Origin: Lyophyllum atratum
Lineage: Eukaryota; Basidiomycota; Agaricomycetes; Agaricales; Lyophyllaceae
Reading direction: 5' to 3'
NCBI GenBank assembly: GCA_014905825.1
Contig: JACGCN010000040.1
Location: forward strand, 310,001 to 374,000
Length of the DNA stretch: 64,000 bases
Numbering within the stretch: position 1 is the first letter of the stretch; each line of letters starts with the position of its first letter. The translations under genes and the position numbers were made by a program. The notes under the pieces are model-generated. The model made no database searches. It was not told the DNA's origin and saw nothing but the letters and a program-made list of their open reading frames with translations. Of the stretch, positions 46,792 through 59,196 are shown one piece after another.

Positions 46792-48504
46792 GGAAGAGGA
46801 TGCAGGGGCCAGTTGGGGGTATGGCTCGAGAAAATTGGAACTAAGGAGAGGGAGAAAGAGATTTACAAAGGTACTTCATCCAAGCTGTTCCTGGTCATTG
46901 TTCGTTAAGCGAGCCAATTGTGGTCATTACCAAACAACGCCTCGAGGTGGGACCAAATTCGGCTGATCAAAATACAAGGACATCTATCTACTTGGAACAA
47001 AGACAGGTAAGCGTAGGTAGGACTACTTACCCCAAGACTTTCAGAAGACACTATGTGCCTGTTTCAAAGTTCCCATACACTTGCCGTACTATAGCCGACC
47101 CAAAACCCATGATGCACTATACAATATGACAGACTACAGTGGTACTCACTAGTACTACGACATGTCATGATCTATCAGTAGTATTGAAGCACTCGACCGT
47201 GTGGACACGACACAAGAATGAATTTCACTAGAATGGATTAGTTGACGAAAATTTCGAGAACTTCCAATATAATCGAGGCGCCAGCTACTTAATCTCAACT
47301 ATGAAAAAATGCCATATCTCTTAACTGATCCACTCCACTGTCCTTTAAATTTTGGGTAAGCAAATAATCAATATTTAAATATGATTTATTTAGTCTTACC
47401 TATATAGTTTGTATACTAACATATAGACGCAGCAACCTGTCTTCCTGCATCCGATGGAAGGAGTAGAATATTTCTATGGTACAGGTATGCCCGGACCGGT
47501 TTGGGACCGGATATTGAACTTCATCTCCAAATATCTCCCGCTGCCGAAAAATTCGACCTGATCATGAAAACAACAAGCGCAGCATGAATTTCGGTGGGCT
47601 TATTACTGTAGAACGTCACCATGTCAGGGCGTCATGCGCGAAATTTCATTCTAGGGCGCGTCCCTTCGGCTATACAGAGACCACAGCTCAGCCTGAGACG
47701 CGAAAGGTGTGCAAATGATAACGCTGTAGACAGTCAACATTCTTTCAGACTTACCATTAGGAAACGTGCAGGAAATGGTTGTCGTTCGGATAAGAGATCG
47801 GGGGGTTTTTCTCAGGAAATCTACGCCCAACGCATTTGGCAAGATCTAGATGAGCGATTGATGCGACGCCACAAAAGCACCCCCGAATAGTCATGGAATA
47901 TGGATGTAAGAAATGTGGCGAATTTTGAGTAGTTCACAGTGGTTCATACAAGTTGAGACAGCTATCAAAAAGCATCGAGTAAAACTGGACCCGCGAACCG
48001 CCAATCGAAGTGAACGGTGAAAACAAACATCGGTGGTCGTACTATGAAACATCAGATTCGGCCTGGTGTCAATGAATACCTCGCAGTGCGCACGTATAAC
48101 GAAGATAGCCTTTGAACTATCAGACACCCAACTCAATTCAATACGGCCCCATGGGGACGCTCGTGTCAAATGATTTCCACGATCAGACATGGCACTCCGA
48201 GCGCCGACCAGTCAATTCAAAGTCATAACATTATCAATTAAAGCTTGTGGAGATGGCGGTATTCCGAGCCCCGACTCGGAGTTCTCACAAAATGCCTCGT
48301 CATGGCATCAACATCAACATATGAATTGCCGTGTCGGAGTGATTGGAGGAATGCAAAGTGAACACACTACTCATGGAGGCAGTAGTAGCATGATATCCTC
48401 CCACGAAGATATACAGCTGTCCAGAATGGACTGTTCTCCAATTGCGATAGTCAATGCGTCCCTCGTACGGCCCATTTCCGGCGGTAACGTCTTCCAAAAA
48501 AAGA
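46792..48504. other. AT-rich intergenic region
   Basis: 1.7 kb with no gene-like ORF. 47250-47420 is AT-rich (AATCAATATTTAAATATG). Short ORFs overlap on both strands without resemblance. It contains the upstream region of the PKA gene. Confidence 0.5.
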
Positions 48505-50256
48505 TCATGAGCAAAGAATTTTACTCATGATGTAGAAGTAGAAGCCTACGTCTAAGATATCGTTCAAATCCCTGGATCCTGAAGCGCTCTCTCCCAAGCG
48601 GGATTTTCGGAGGAGACAAAGGCTAATCAATGAACGCGCCAAACCGACAAGGCTGCGAACGTCTCGAGTAAATCGTTGATGATCACCCTCGTGGTCACCG
48701 CCTGCTTCAATCATATTCTCCAAGGCCAGTTGGGACTCCAAAAGCGCCCCGAGCTTAGCGGTCATGTTGCCCAGCGGTTCTGGGAGTCTTTCCTGACAAA
48801 AGGGTATTGCAAGTAATATCCACAATTGGTGTGATATTCTGCCATCAGCATCAAGACACAGGCTTCCGTTCGACGTATCCGTGTGGAGGTAGACCAGACT
48901 GGAGTCGGCGAAACGCCTGAGAGCCTGGTGATGGGCGACGCTTCGTATGGCTGCCGACCAAGAAGCTTCCACTTCCAGAGGGTTCAAAACACCATCCTTT
49001 ACGAGCTCTGTACAGCATGTGTACACCTCTATAAAGTCCCAACATAGACGATCGTTGTCATTGACGTCAAGAACGAATCCATATTGAACCAATAGCTGTG
49101 CATTCGTGAGCGTCTCGCCGTAGGTATTGAAAATTTCCTCGTTCGGCGAGATCGGGGCGTTAGATACCATTTCGTAGTAAGAATCAAATTCTTTCTCTCT
49201 GTAAGAACACATAACATCGCCTTGTCGCAGCAGCGGTGCTGGACTCTCGCTTGTTGATCCTTCAGAGTCGTGCTCGCATTCTTGTAGCGATCCGCATTTG
49301 AAGCATACGTCGAATTCAGTCTTCGGCAGATCTGAGAATTGTTCGGATCAGAATAGACAAAGCCGTACCTCGAGATGCACATGGTTCTCCTGCGAATGGT
49401 TGAAACTACACAACATGAGACGGAAATAAGGTGATTGAGAAAGTACAGGACTGACGCATCAGCGATGGGAACCATCGACAAACCGTGATATGAATCGACG
49501 AGAAACGCTCTGGAGGAGACAAGGGTATATGCATAGTAAAATCCATCCAGAGTTGGCGTAATAGAATCATGTGTTTCAAAGTGTCGAAGGAGAAGTGGCT
49601 CAGCGACGGTCGCATAGTACGTGTCCTGAGATTCTGATTATCAGCCGAAGAGACAGCTGAACAGGAAGACATACAATTGCTGCCAAGCTGTGACCTGGTC
49701 GCTGGGTAAAATATCTCTCTACTTCTGTACCCTGTAGCCATTGCGAGCCTTCAATACCATCATCAAAGTCATGATCGTTAGAGCACTTGCGCCTCCAAAA
49801 AAGTGGAAGAGGCACAGCGGCGGTTGGCAGTGATTGGAGATAGCCGAACCACCGAGAACTTTCACCGTTCAACCTTCGCGGTCGAGTCGTCAGAGCCTTC
49901 AGAGCCATGACCTTGCGTTGACTTACAATTCCACATATAATGCAAGAGCGAGAGAAAGCTGCGCTGCGACGCCAGATATTACGGGTTCGATAGAATCGGA
50001 CAGGGAGCAGGACCGGACGGAGAGAACGGAGTTTTTATGAATATGCACCACTTGATCCAGGTTGAAAATATGCTACGATCATCCAAAGGTACAGGAAATA
50101 CTCACAGGTAGTATTCGGAGGAATATATGCATCGCCTGCGTATACTGCAGTACGATTAGTGGCTTCATGCCGAATGTGCAGTCTTGAATCTATTCGAATG
50201 TCATTGTCTGCGCACCATTGTAGCAGCGTCTTCACGGTTTGAGGAGAAGATAGCAT
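48505..50256 (-). CDS. SET domain protein methyltransferase (SETD6/Rubisco-LSMT type)
   Basis: Exons 50106-50256, 49675-49958, 49456-49625, 49369-49405 and 48505-49320 give 485 aa. Split-SET layout: N-terminal LLQWCADNDIRIDSRLHI, an inserted region with SSRWFGYLQSLP and LFWRRKCSNDHDF, then YYAYTLVSSRAFLVDSYHGL, MVPIADAFNHSQENHVHLE (catalytic NHS motif) and ISPNEEIFNTYGETLTNAQL (NTYG). A Cys-rich insert (FDVCFKCGSLQECEHD) lies between. The C-terminal helical part resembles the Rubs-subs-bind domain. Family members methylate lysines of non-histone proteins such as ribosomal proteins. The intron before TEFDVC is 48 nt (49321-49368, CCGAAG acceptor); without it an in-frame TGA would end the protein. 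Start ATG 50254-50256 is the best of several. Confidence 0.85.
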
Positions 50257-50368
50257 GTGTCGGCAAATGCCAGGGATCGTTGACTCCACAATTCAATAGG
50301 ACCAAGCAACGTGACGGCCCTCACGCGTTTTTCTTTACAACTCCGAGCCTCTGAGATTGACTCTGCCT

Positions 50369-50492
50369 ATGCCGCGGCTACCTGTCCTAGACGTTCTTCA
50401 CAGAGGCGTAGTCTTGTCTCTTGTCGGTCTGTCTGTTTGGGGAGTTGTTATGAGTGTTGCCGTTCATCGAGATACCATTCAGCGTGGAAAAG
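50369..50492 (+). CDS. Possible small single-pass membrane protein (first exon)
   Basis: ATG 50369 opens a 41-codon exon: MPRLPVLDVLHRGVVLSLVG then a hydrophobic LSVWGVVMSVAVHRDTIQRG, ending at a GTCGGT donor (50493). A short basic N-terminus, one membrane helix and a charged tail is the pattern of small mitochondrial inner-membrane proteins such as Cox14-type assembly factors. Downstream exons at about 50536-50565 and 50619-50670 could follow, but several joins are possible and I cannot choose. The ATG lies 112 bp from the divergent SET gene start. Confidence 0.35.
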
Positions 50493-51158
50493 GTCGGTTT
50501 AATCTTTCATGAACTGCAGAGTGTTTCTCACCCTTTCATGCGACGTGTTTTAGACGTACGTGACCAATCCCCATGTTTTCAATAAGCAGCTGAACTAATT
50601 CTGTGGTTTGATTGCAGTACATGGCTACGAAGGAAGCGGCTGTCCAATTGAAAAACGTGGTGTGTAACATCATCTCCGACTCCAAATGCACGACTAAAAC
50701 ATTTGGTGTGGTGAGCAGGAAGAGGAGAAAGAGAAAGAAATCTCCCTGGCTGAAGCAGCGCAGTCTGCCTTACCGAGCCGGCGTTAACGATGCACCGGTG
50801 ATTCACTACTCCTGATTCAAACATCCAAAAAAGTTCCAACATAACATATGAAGTTTAGCTCGACATGACGTGACCCATCTTCTGTGGACCTATAAATTAC
50901 TCAGAATGCTCCTAATCCTCAGCCTCGCACGAACAATTATGGGGTGTTTGCATCAAGTTTCACGGACGGATAAATACATTCTACTGGGCTGTACAAGACA
51001 TGCCGTAGGAAGGGCACTTGTTCTATCGCTACAGAATATCAGAGAGGTAGGGGCGGATGTAGTCGAGGTCTAGTGAGAGGGCGGATATAGTGGTATGTAT
51101 GATAGTACTAATCATTATGTTATGAAATAGGAGAGAAGTCGTGAAGTCTTCCCTCGCC
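50493..51158. other. Intergenic or 3' part of the small membrane-protein gene
   Basis: Contains candidate downstream exons of the small gene (basic stretch RKRRKRKKSPWLK around 50720-50760) and the GNAT 3' UTR. Confidence 0.3.
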
Positions 51159-52302
51159 TCACCAATGGCCGAGATCGACCTCGGCGAAGTCGAATCCAAC
51201 CTCAAGCCAACGGTCGACCCCTTCAACAGCAGGTCCGTCTTTTGAAAGGCCGGCGAAACCGACGCGGTGGTACACATTTGTTGCTGCCTGGTTGTCGTGG
51301 GCGACATAGAGAACCACACTCTCTTTGCGGCCAGGCCCAGTGAGCAAACTATCACAGAACTTGTTAGTGATATGAACATCGACCTGCTGGGGGAATAGAC
51401 GCACTGTTTGCACACGCGCCGAACAAGGCGTTCCGCACAACCACGTCGCCGCCATTTGGGGTTCGTGCAGACTTTAGTGATCGCTGCTACTTCGTCACTG
51501 TTCCGCGTGAATGCTACAATGGAGGCAATTTCTTTTGGCTGCCCGGGGTTACGGGCCTCGTGCACCCATACTAGGTTCTTCGCTACTGACAGAGCGGCTT
51601 CCTCGTCTGCTCTGGATCTTGAGAGGCAGAAAGGGAACTGCGAATGACAGGAAGGTTAGAAAATGAAAAGATTCTGAAGTGGATCATACACACTGATTCC
51701 TTTGCGAACAGGAAATTCAACTCTCCAATTGCAGGTATGTCCTCTGGCGATGCGGGGCGGAGGTTGTACCCAAGAGAGACGTCGATGGTGGCATTCCGTT
51801 TATCCAGATTTTGGGCTGTGCAATACGATATTTTGGCGGCGTAGAAAGGCTTGTCGGCATAGTTCCCAATGCCTTTGAAGTGCGTCCATTCCTCTGCGAA
51901 CAGTAAAGTGATAGGCTCTGCCGCGAAGACGGAGTACACACGACGCCGGGGAACGGCGTCGTCTAGAGCTCTGACCAGCATATTAATGCATGGTCGGATA
52001 TAATCGTCGGTGAGAGTGTCAAAGGGAAGGGTTGTGAATATGAAGATAGGATATGAGCCCATGTCTCCCTCAGTGACGCCGAGAATGAACTCGATCCCGG
52101 AAAGCGAGCTGCAGGTGATCCAAACAGAAGGAGGCGCGCTTCTACTGACAGGGTTTCGCTCCTGGGAGAGCGCCTTGAGTGCTTGGGGTAGAATAACATT
52201 TGCGTTCCTAGGGCTGGCGTGGAGCGCGTCCCACACGGCCTTGGGAAGCTCCCCTGCACTGCGGTAGGTGTTGGTAAAGAGATTGGATGGCATGGAAGGC
52301 AT
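51159..52302 (-). CDS. GNAT-family N-acetyltransferase
   Basis: Exons 51694-52302, 51405-51637 and 51159-51348 give 343 aa. The C-terminal half carries the GNAT fold: YNLRPASPEDIPAIGELNFL, IASIVAFTRNSDEVAAITKV, the acetyl-CoA loop NPKWRRRGCAERLVRRVCKH (R-R-x-G-C-A variant of Q/RxxGxG/A), and YVAHDNQAATNVYHRVGFAG. The N-terminal half (residues ~1-170) has the alternating pattern seen in fungal GNAT-like proteins that carry a degenerate first domain. Substrate unknown; a small-molecule or antibiotic-type acetyltransferase is as likely as a protein one. Confidence 0.85.
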
Positions 52303-53755
52303 TTAGAACGAGTAAATGACGAGGGGAGTAGAAGAAATGGAGCGTGTTCGAGGGTGGTTTTGGGTGTTGATGAATTCGGTCATCGAGTTGACCTTTATAT
52401 GATTCGAATTGGTGTGTATATTGATCGATAGACAAGAGAGGAAGTATCCTTCAGTTCCGGCACTGCAATGAATTTCCTGTCAAGTCCACTGGAATGGGAA
52501 AGGCTGAATGGAGTTCAGACGCGGAAACATCCCATAAACCTGGCTGGATCAAGAGATCATTAGATTATGATAATTAAACCAGTATCCAACGCACCTGCCG
52601 CGCTGCTGTCAAAACAAGTAGCTGACTCAAGTAGTACAGCTTTACAGCACTCGGCGGATGTAACAATTTCCGACCATTTCTTGCCTAATATAAGGCGCTA
52701 GGTTAAGCGCCTAAGCTTTGGCCACCAAAATTCGAAGTGAGAGCTTGAGTCAGTGCTATTTTAGATTCACATATACGCATCTGGCTACAAAGCTCCGACA
52801 GATAGGGTATGGACGTGCTGCGCGGGCGCCTCCGAATTATTCGAGTCATCCAGGTGTTCGCTGCACCTCGAGGTTGTAAGCTTTCACGGAATGTAGAGAA
52901 AAGTCCCAACTGCCGCAACCTATTTTCTGAAAGCTGCCGGTGTTGGGGTAGTAGTTGAGGTCGGGGATCATAGTCATACAAGTATATGCTTGATCGCGAC
53001 GGTATGGCCGGAAGTAAATCTTTCATCGATCGGCGATCGCACGATCGGAATCGTCAACCCCAACGGATCAGCCCACGTGGGCAAGCGATCTATGTCGCCC
53101 GAGCTAGCCAACTGAACTCCCAACGACGATCATAAGATAGCCAGAGTATGCAAGGGCACACTGATATATCTCACGCAGGATTCCACCCTGACTACGCTAT
53201 TGGGGGTAATAAAAGAATATGAGCATGATGTCCAGATCTCGTCAACTATCTGATCCCTTTGACCCATCTTAACCGATGACGGTCTACATACAGCAGTGTA
53301 CAGGCCCCATGCTGAGATAACAACGTAAAAATTTCAAGCCCCTCTTGCGGTATGTGGTGCAGCAGGTGGCTCCGCAACGTTTCCTGGACAGCAAATGCAC
53401 TGATATTGGATGTCACATCCCGCCTCGAGCAAGCCTCGAGGCTTTCTTAAATTTATTGATATCCAGTGCTCTCTCAGACAGATTTTTGTGCTTTGTCGCT
53501 TTTACTTAATTCTTACTCCGGATATCGCAATTTCTACTCCGCATTATTCGTTCTGTTCTGCTGATCATTGAAGGAATGATCATTGCACTATGTAGCTTCC
53601 TGTAGGTTGGTGATCGGCTGCTGGTATTCAGCTCGCCTTGTTGGAAGGGCTACCGCATGGTGCAGATATCATATCACGGAAAAATTGAATCAGAGCGCCC
53701 CGTCTCCTGGTACCATGGGCGCCAATACCCCGCACAGCCGTCGGTGACACCATGA
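52303..53755. other. Gene-poor region
   Basis: No supported gene. A minus-strand ORF at 52703-53026 (107 codons) shows no domain. A perfect 8-bp inverted repeat with a 5-bp loop (TGATCATT/AATGATCA) lies at 53562-53582. Confidence 0.45.
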
Positions 53756-54925
53756 ATGGCTCCCTCGTTGCGGACTGGGACGCTCCCCCTTCGGAAAACT
53801 TTAACCGAAATTAATACTGTCAATTTGCTAAATTGCAAGTCCTGCAGAGCCGTATACCCTCAGGATAGCCACTTAGTACGCCAAGCCCTTCCACAGCAGA
53901 GGCAGCGTCCTTCAGCCACACATACGGCGGCATCGGCGTTCACGGGAATTCCTCAACTCAAAGGCCCTCTCAGCGGACTGCAACGCCTTGTACCACAGTT
54001 TGTTTCAATTACTTTACGCTCTCGGCCCCAGCTGGAGTAACCTGATTGAGCCAATTAACGATGTTCATCAAGCGAAGTTGTCTCGCTGACCAGACTTCGA
54101 GCTATGCTCTCCTGTGGTAGGCGCAACCGCCAAAGGTACGAGACAATTCAGACGACAGAGGCTTTATCAACGATGGCATCATACAAACAGGGAGACATGT
54201 TGCATCACGCCGTCATTCGAAGCTCGAACCGTACAGTTCAATGTCAGACTTTGGCGTTTTGATATTTTGATATTCTAGATATTGACGTTCAGTTCTTCGA
54301 TCAGATCTTCGAGTCGTCTTCTCCTGATTTATGATACCAGTCAGGCTCCAGGCTGGCTGTATCTCAATCTTGCTACCTAGAGACAGTGAAAATGCAGCTG
54401 TAGGCTGTGTGCGTGCGTCTTCGCTCCCTTAATGGTCACAAGGCCAGACGAATACATGTACTTACACATCTATAGAGTCCACCCAAATGGAGGAAGCGAA
54501 CTGGCACAGCTGGGAAAAGCTTGCTCAAATCTCGTATGAAGAAGGCTGGATAACAATCTGTTTTTTCCAAAGCGTCGTATGACTTCCCGGGACGGTTTAA
54601 GGGTCGTCTTCATTATACTGGGGAAGTCCTCCTAGACAAGTGCTCTGGACTAATCAATTCTTGATCTGCCTGCTTTAGCGAGTATTCGCGTGACGCCCCG
54701 CAACACTTCTACAAATGTGAATCCCATGGCCTGTACGCCGGTCGTTCCGGGCCCTCCACTTACTGAACTAAACGCATCTACCTGACAGAAACCCGAGAGC
54801 AGTCGAAATGACTGCGGAAGAAGCTGAATACAGCGCCACTGCTGTCCAGATTAAGTCATCGTAGAAAATGAATACGTATCCAGTCCGGAATAATTCACCG
54901 GCACAGTGTCGCACCGAGGCTGTCG
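53756..54925. other. Gene-poor region, ORF debris
   Basis: A plus-strand ORF at 53756-54040 and a short one from ATG 54487 show no resemblance. I see no repeats or RNA genes. Confidence 0.4.
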
Positions 54926-55898
54926 CTAGATATCAAGTTCTCGGGAAGTCCAGTTTCTTTTCCGAGCAAGAATAGGCGTCACGATGGGAGCGCTTATTTC
55001 AAGCACGTACCGAAGCGCCGCCGATAGCGTCAGAAAAGCCCCGCTATCGCTATTTCCAGACGTGGAGAAACCTGCATGTTTCATTAAACACACGTTCAGT
55101 ACCTTTCCCCCCAGAGCCACTGCTGCGTTGAACACGGCTTCGACCCAAGGAATGGAAACGATAGCGGATGACCAGTGACTTCGCGTGAAGTTTAGAACGA
55201 AAGCGGAGCCCACATGCGCGTGAAAAAATACTCAATGATCCATGGCAGCTCGGTCAATAATAGGATCAACATGAAACAGACACAGACTATTCGTAGAACA
55301 AAGAATAACTTACTTATACTTGTATAAGGTTGAACAAAGTGATCCAGGATGTCCTTGGTCATGTCCCAACCAGGTCCGCGATAGATGGTCAAGAATAACT
55401 TTTACTTACACTTGTATAAGGTTGAACAAAATGATCCAGGACGTCCTTCGGCCACGATAGATGATCGCCGCCAAGGAGCTCATGAGATTGGGCTTACAAT
55501 ACGCGGGATCTTCCTAGACCCTTTCCAGTGAGCTACTATCTTTGCGATGAGGGCTCTAATTGAATTTGCACAGGAGTCCACCTGCATTTCCCGCGAATCC
55601 ACATATCGAGTTATTGAGTTCAAGTCGGATGTTCCGCTGAGATCGCGCGCAAGCTCTGCAGAAACATGAGGCCTGGTCAGTTTTCGCTGCCACGCTGTAA
55701 CGTCCCCACAGGTGTAAGTGCTCCAGCACAGCAACATACAGATATTCTCACAGCACATTCATCATGAAAATTAAAAACACATTGTGCCAAGTAATCTGCG
55801 AGAGAGTAGAAGGGAGCGAAGACCGATGTTGTGGACTGTTTGGCAAAAAGTTCCCCAATTAAGCGCTGAACCTTCCGGACCGACTGCCCGATTAACAT
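54926..55898 (-). other. Unrecognised minus-strand ORF cluster, possible gene
   Basis: Three minus-strand readings look coding: MLIGQSVRKVQRLIGELFAK and YSLADYLAQCVFNFHDECA (55750-55898), then DLSGTSDLNSITRYVDSREM (55480-55680), then AVALGGKVLNVCLMKHAGF with SALRYVLEISAPIVTP (54926-55213). GTGAGA, GTATGT and GTAAGT donors lie between them, but the phases do not close with any joins I tried. It could be a real gene with missed exons or a decayed one. The middle overlaps a tandem duplication. Confidence 0.3.
55301..55463. repeat. Imperfect tandem duplication, ~90-bp unit
   Basis: Copy 1 (55301-55390) and copy 2 (55391-55463) both begin AAGAATAACT, share TTGTATAAGGTTGAACAAA, TGATCCAGGA and GTCCTT, and end near CGATAGATG. 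They differ by a few substitutions, and copy 2 has a short deletion. In the minus direction each copy encodes LDHFVQPYTS followed by a GTAAGT-like sequence, so an exon end may have been duplicated. Confidence 0.8.
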
Positions 55899-56661
55899 TG
55901 AACGTTGAACTTGAAATACTTCGACTCTTCAAGGACATATAATCATATTAATATTGTCGCTAAAGCAGATTCCATCAACAGCTTATCGCAGAATTTGCAT
56001 GGTCGGAGACCCGTACAGCTGGTTACTGCACAGGATATGACTCAGAAATCGTCATGTTGACTGTAGGGAGAGGTGCGACGATGGGGTTACGCCAAAGATC
56101 AAGGATGATCTTTGCATGATCAGCGCGCTCAACAGCAAGTCGTTCACGGGCACCCCGGAAATGACCGCCTTAAGGGATAGAACGGAAGTCGGCGATGCTC
56201 TCATACAGCCTAATCTGTCAGTCTCCCAACGGCTTTCTGGTGCTTCTCCAAATATGTACCGGAACTTCAACATGCACCACGGGATTACTATATACTATCG
56301 AGTCAGCTCAGCTGAGCGTACATTATTACAGCCAATCGCATGAACGAAGCGGGATCTTCGGGTTCACAAATGGATGAAACTGGTTCATCCAGTCAGCTGC
56401 CTTTACTGACAGTCCAGGTCCAAGTCCATTAACAATTACAAGGGAAGGTAGAGATATCTTTTGTATGTCGCATACATATGGCAACACCAAGTGGAGGGCC
56501 TAAGTTCTTCTAGGCGTAACTCTCAAAAGGTGGGGATAGCTCGCAAACAAGTTGTTCAGAGAATTACGATCACGATATCGATTGCAAATGACTATATATA
56601 CACACACATGAGGCGGATAAGCTATTAGACACAGAATAACATTACGCTAGCGACCTGGAGC
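55899..56661. other. Degenerate coding fragment (minus) and 3' flank of the subtilase
   Basis: Minus-strand text VHVEVPVHIWRSTRKPLGD, RLYESIADFRSIP and ADHAKIILDLWRNPIV at 56050-56300 is broken by stops within one frame, suggesting a pseudogene fragment of an unrecognised family. Confidence 0.35.
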
Positions 56662-58353
56662 TTATGATGAAGTCGCATTGGTGAAGATCAACAAGTTCGG
56701 AGTCCCGGAAGGGAGGTCGGTGAGCATGCCGCGGGTCGCGAGCCTCTCTACTAACGCCGTCTTAAGACGGAGGGGCGAGAGCTTAGGGCGCCCGGGAACT
56801 GGAGCGAAGATAGAGCCGGCAAGAGCGGGAGGGGGGAGGAAGCAGGAGATCCAACGGGGAAGCGCGGCATGTGCAACGGTGTACACCGACGAGGACAGTA
56901 CGAAAGCCTGCTGGGGCTGGGTCATGGAGATAAGATTGTCATCCTTGTCGAAGACGGGGTTGAACTTCTCGGAAGGATATATGGAGAGGAGGTAAGCGAG
57001 AACACCAGCAGTGTGGGGGGAGGCCATCGAGGTGCCTGAGAGGGTGGCTGTCGCGTCGGGTCCGCCGATGTACGTAGAAAGGATGTTCATGCCTGTACCA
57101 GAGACAATGAGGTGATATTTAAGAGGTAGACGCGGAATATGGAACATACCAGGTCCGAAAACGTCAACACATTTACCGTGGTTAGAGAAGTAGGCGCGCT
57201 CATCGCCGAGTGTCGATGCACCGACAGTGACGGCCTTCTCGGCCGCGGCCGGAGAGTACTGGCACGCGTCGCGGTTATCGTTACCTGAGAGGAAGAAGTC
57301 AGTGACTAGTGATCCAAATACACGAGAGTGTACGCATACCGGCAGCGACAGCAAAGTGAAGTCCAGCATCGACTGCCCGGTTAACAGCATCATCGAGGGC
57401 CTTGGATTTACCACCACCGAGACTCATGTTCGCAACAGAGCCAACGTGCTTGGTCTTTCCGGTGGCCAGGAACTCCGCGTCTGCAGCATCGGCATTGGCC
57501 TTGGCTTGCTTCACAGCCCAAACGACACCACCGACAACGTCCGACATGGAGCCGCTTCCATTAGAGCCGAGAACCTTGACAGCGATGACGTTGGCCTCCT
57601 TGGCAACACCATACTTCTTGGATGCAATGGTACCAGCACAGTGAGTACCATGGCCGTTGCCGTCGTCGTCAACGTCGTTCGTGGGGATAGTCTTTCCCCA
57701 GGATGCGCGTCCCCCGAATTGTGTGTGTTTGACGTTGATACCAGTGTCGATCACGTAGACGTCAACGCCCTTGCCGGCGCCAGCTTCGTACTCATACTTA
57801 TTGAAGGTACCGAAGCCCAGTCTCTTACGATGGCTAATACGAGCGAGCCCCTGGTAGTCACATGTGTCAGCCATTTGAATGATCACACGATCGCGATGTG
57901 ACTCACCCAAGGTGCACCTCTTTGGGTCTCGATATCCATGGTACGAACGATCTGGTCTTGCTCGATGTAGGCCACCTCTGGCATGGCTCGTAGCCGCTGT
58001 ACAACACCCTCCGAGAAGAGTCCGGCGTAGCCGGAGATGACATGGCTGTCATAGACCTGCTGGATCCCAGAGTCTCCTGAGAGAGGGTCTTCGCTGTGCG
58101 CCATCTCCAGGAAGTTGAAGTGGTTGGTCTTCAGAGATTGAGGCAAGTCATGCTTGAGCACAACGATGTAGGAGTTGTTGACAGAGCCATGTGGATGATC
58201 GGACACAACGAATGGTGCCAACGTTAAGGGTGAGTTATACGATGGGGAAACATGGGGGGAGGTGGAGAGAGGGGTTGAGCTCGCGAGTGAGCCGAGGGAT
58301 AGTGCGACCAGCGACCACTTAGCAAATGTAGTCATGGTGGGGGAAGGGGACAT
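56662..58353 (-). CDS. Secreted subtilisin-like serine protease (S8, proteinase K type)
   Basis: Exons 57907-58353, 57340-57850, 57150-57284 and 56662-57092 give 507 aa. A signal peptide follows ATG 58333-58335 or 58351-58353 (MTTFAKWSLVALSLGSLASS). The I9 propeptide (NSYIVVLKHDLPQSLKTNHF, GYAGLFSEGVVQRLRAMPEV) precedes the catalytic domain: VYVIDTGINVKHTQF (D184), DDGNGHGTHCAGTI (H216), NMSLGGGKSKALDDAV and LSGTSMASPHTAGVLAYLL (S386). It matches cerevisin/proteinase K-like S8A enzymes of saprotrophs. The C-terminus extends past the usual domain end with ~70 residues that contain another hydrophobic, Pro-rich patch. Processing and secretion are inferred from the signal and propeptide. Confidence 0.95.
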
Positions 58354-58969
58354 GGGGACACTTCAACGCCGCTCCGCCCTGATAATGGGGTTGTGTTGAC
58401 GTCTGTTTGGTCGAACGCGCAAGCCCCACGTCACTTCCCTATCGGTCACCACTGCCCCAAAAAGACGCAACCCCGCCTCATGCGCGGGAGCTAAGCATAT
58501 ATATCACCAGTCCGCGGCCGGACCATTGCCTTCAAGTATGTGTGAGAAACTGCGTTGCTCCTTGCTGTACGTATATGCTATCTCGACGCTATCGGTCTAT
58601 CGGTCGCTATATTTGCAAATGATAAGAACATCGATCTCTGTTTTTCTGCTGCGGATAAATGTACCATACGATCACGGGTGCGGGACATGTTCCGAGGACA
58701 ACCTCAACTGAATTGCCTTGGAGTCCGCACTGGCAATAGAGCAAATTAGACATCGTGACAGATATCAGGAAGTGGAAGGTGCAGTACATTCCAGACGTCA
58801 TCCGAAGATAGCCTCGAACATTCCGGAAGAACCAATAGAGTTGTATTGTATCTCAGAGCAAGCACACCGAGAAAGTGGAAGCATATGTAGTACTAGCAGC
58901 TGGCCCGCAACCATCTATTTGCTGCAATTCAACGCTGCGTCAAGAGACGTGCATCAAAGTTGCAGCAAA
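58354..58969. other. Subtilase promoter and U2 3' flank
   Basis: CGCATATATATCAC-like TATA sequence near 58494-58503 may serve the subtilase. No gene seen. Confidence 0.4.
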
Positions 58970-59168
58970 AAGGAGGAAGGGAGATCCCCCGACAACACAA
59001 GCCAGTAGTGCAGCGGCAAGGTCATCGCGCCCCCGTGTTGCAAGCAGAGCACAGGGGACAAGGGCGGCAAAAATAAGATAACCAAGAATGGAGGCGGTGC
59101 CTCCATAATAGTGGTTAAACTATTAAGAACAGATACTACACTTGATCTAAGCCAAAAGGCCAGAGTGG
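58970..59168 (-). ncRNA. U2 spliceosomal snRNA
   Basis: The minus strand reads GGCCTTTTGGCTTAGATCAA then GTGTAGTATCTGTTCTT (59122-59161), the near-invariant U2 5' region. GTAGTA at 59134-59139 is the branch-point recognition sequence. Next come stem-loop IIa (AATAGTTTAACCACTATT), a strong IIb hairpin (ATGGAGGCACCGCCTCCAT) and an Sm-type site ATTTTTG at 59068-59074. Stems III/IV follow less clearly (ACACGGGGGCGC). The 5' end is placed near 59165-59168 by the family and the TATA box; the 3' end is approximate. U2 pairs with the intron branch site in the spliceosome, which fits the intron-rich genes here. Confidence 0.92.
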
Positions 59169-59196
59169 TAAGGAAACAGGAAGGCCGGCGGGCTGC

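Noticed and set aside
53562..53582. Perfect 8-bp inverted repeat TGATCATT/AATGATCA
   Set aside because: Too short and isolated; no flanking duplication or gene end to give it meaning.
57227..57901. 224-codon plus-strand ORF
   Set aside because: Antisense to the catalytic exon of the subtilase; long only because of codon bias in the opposite frame.
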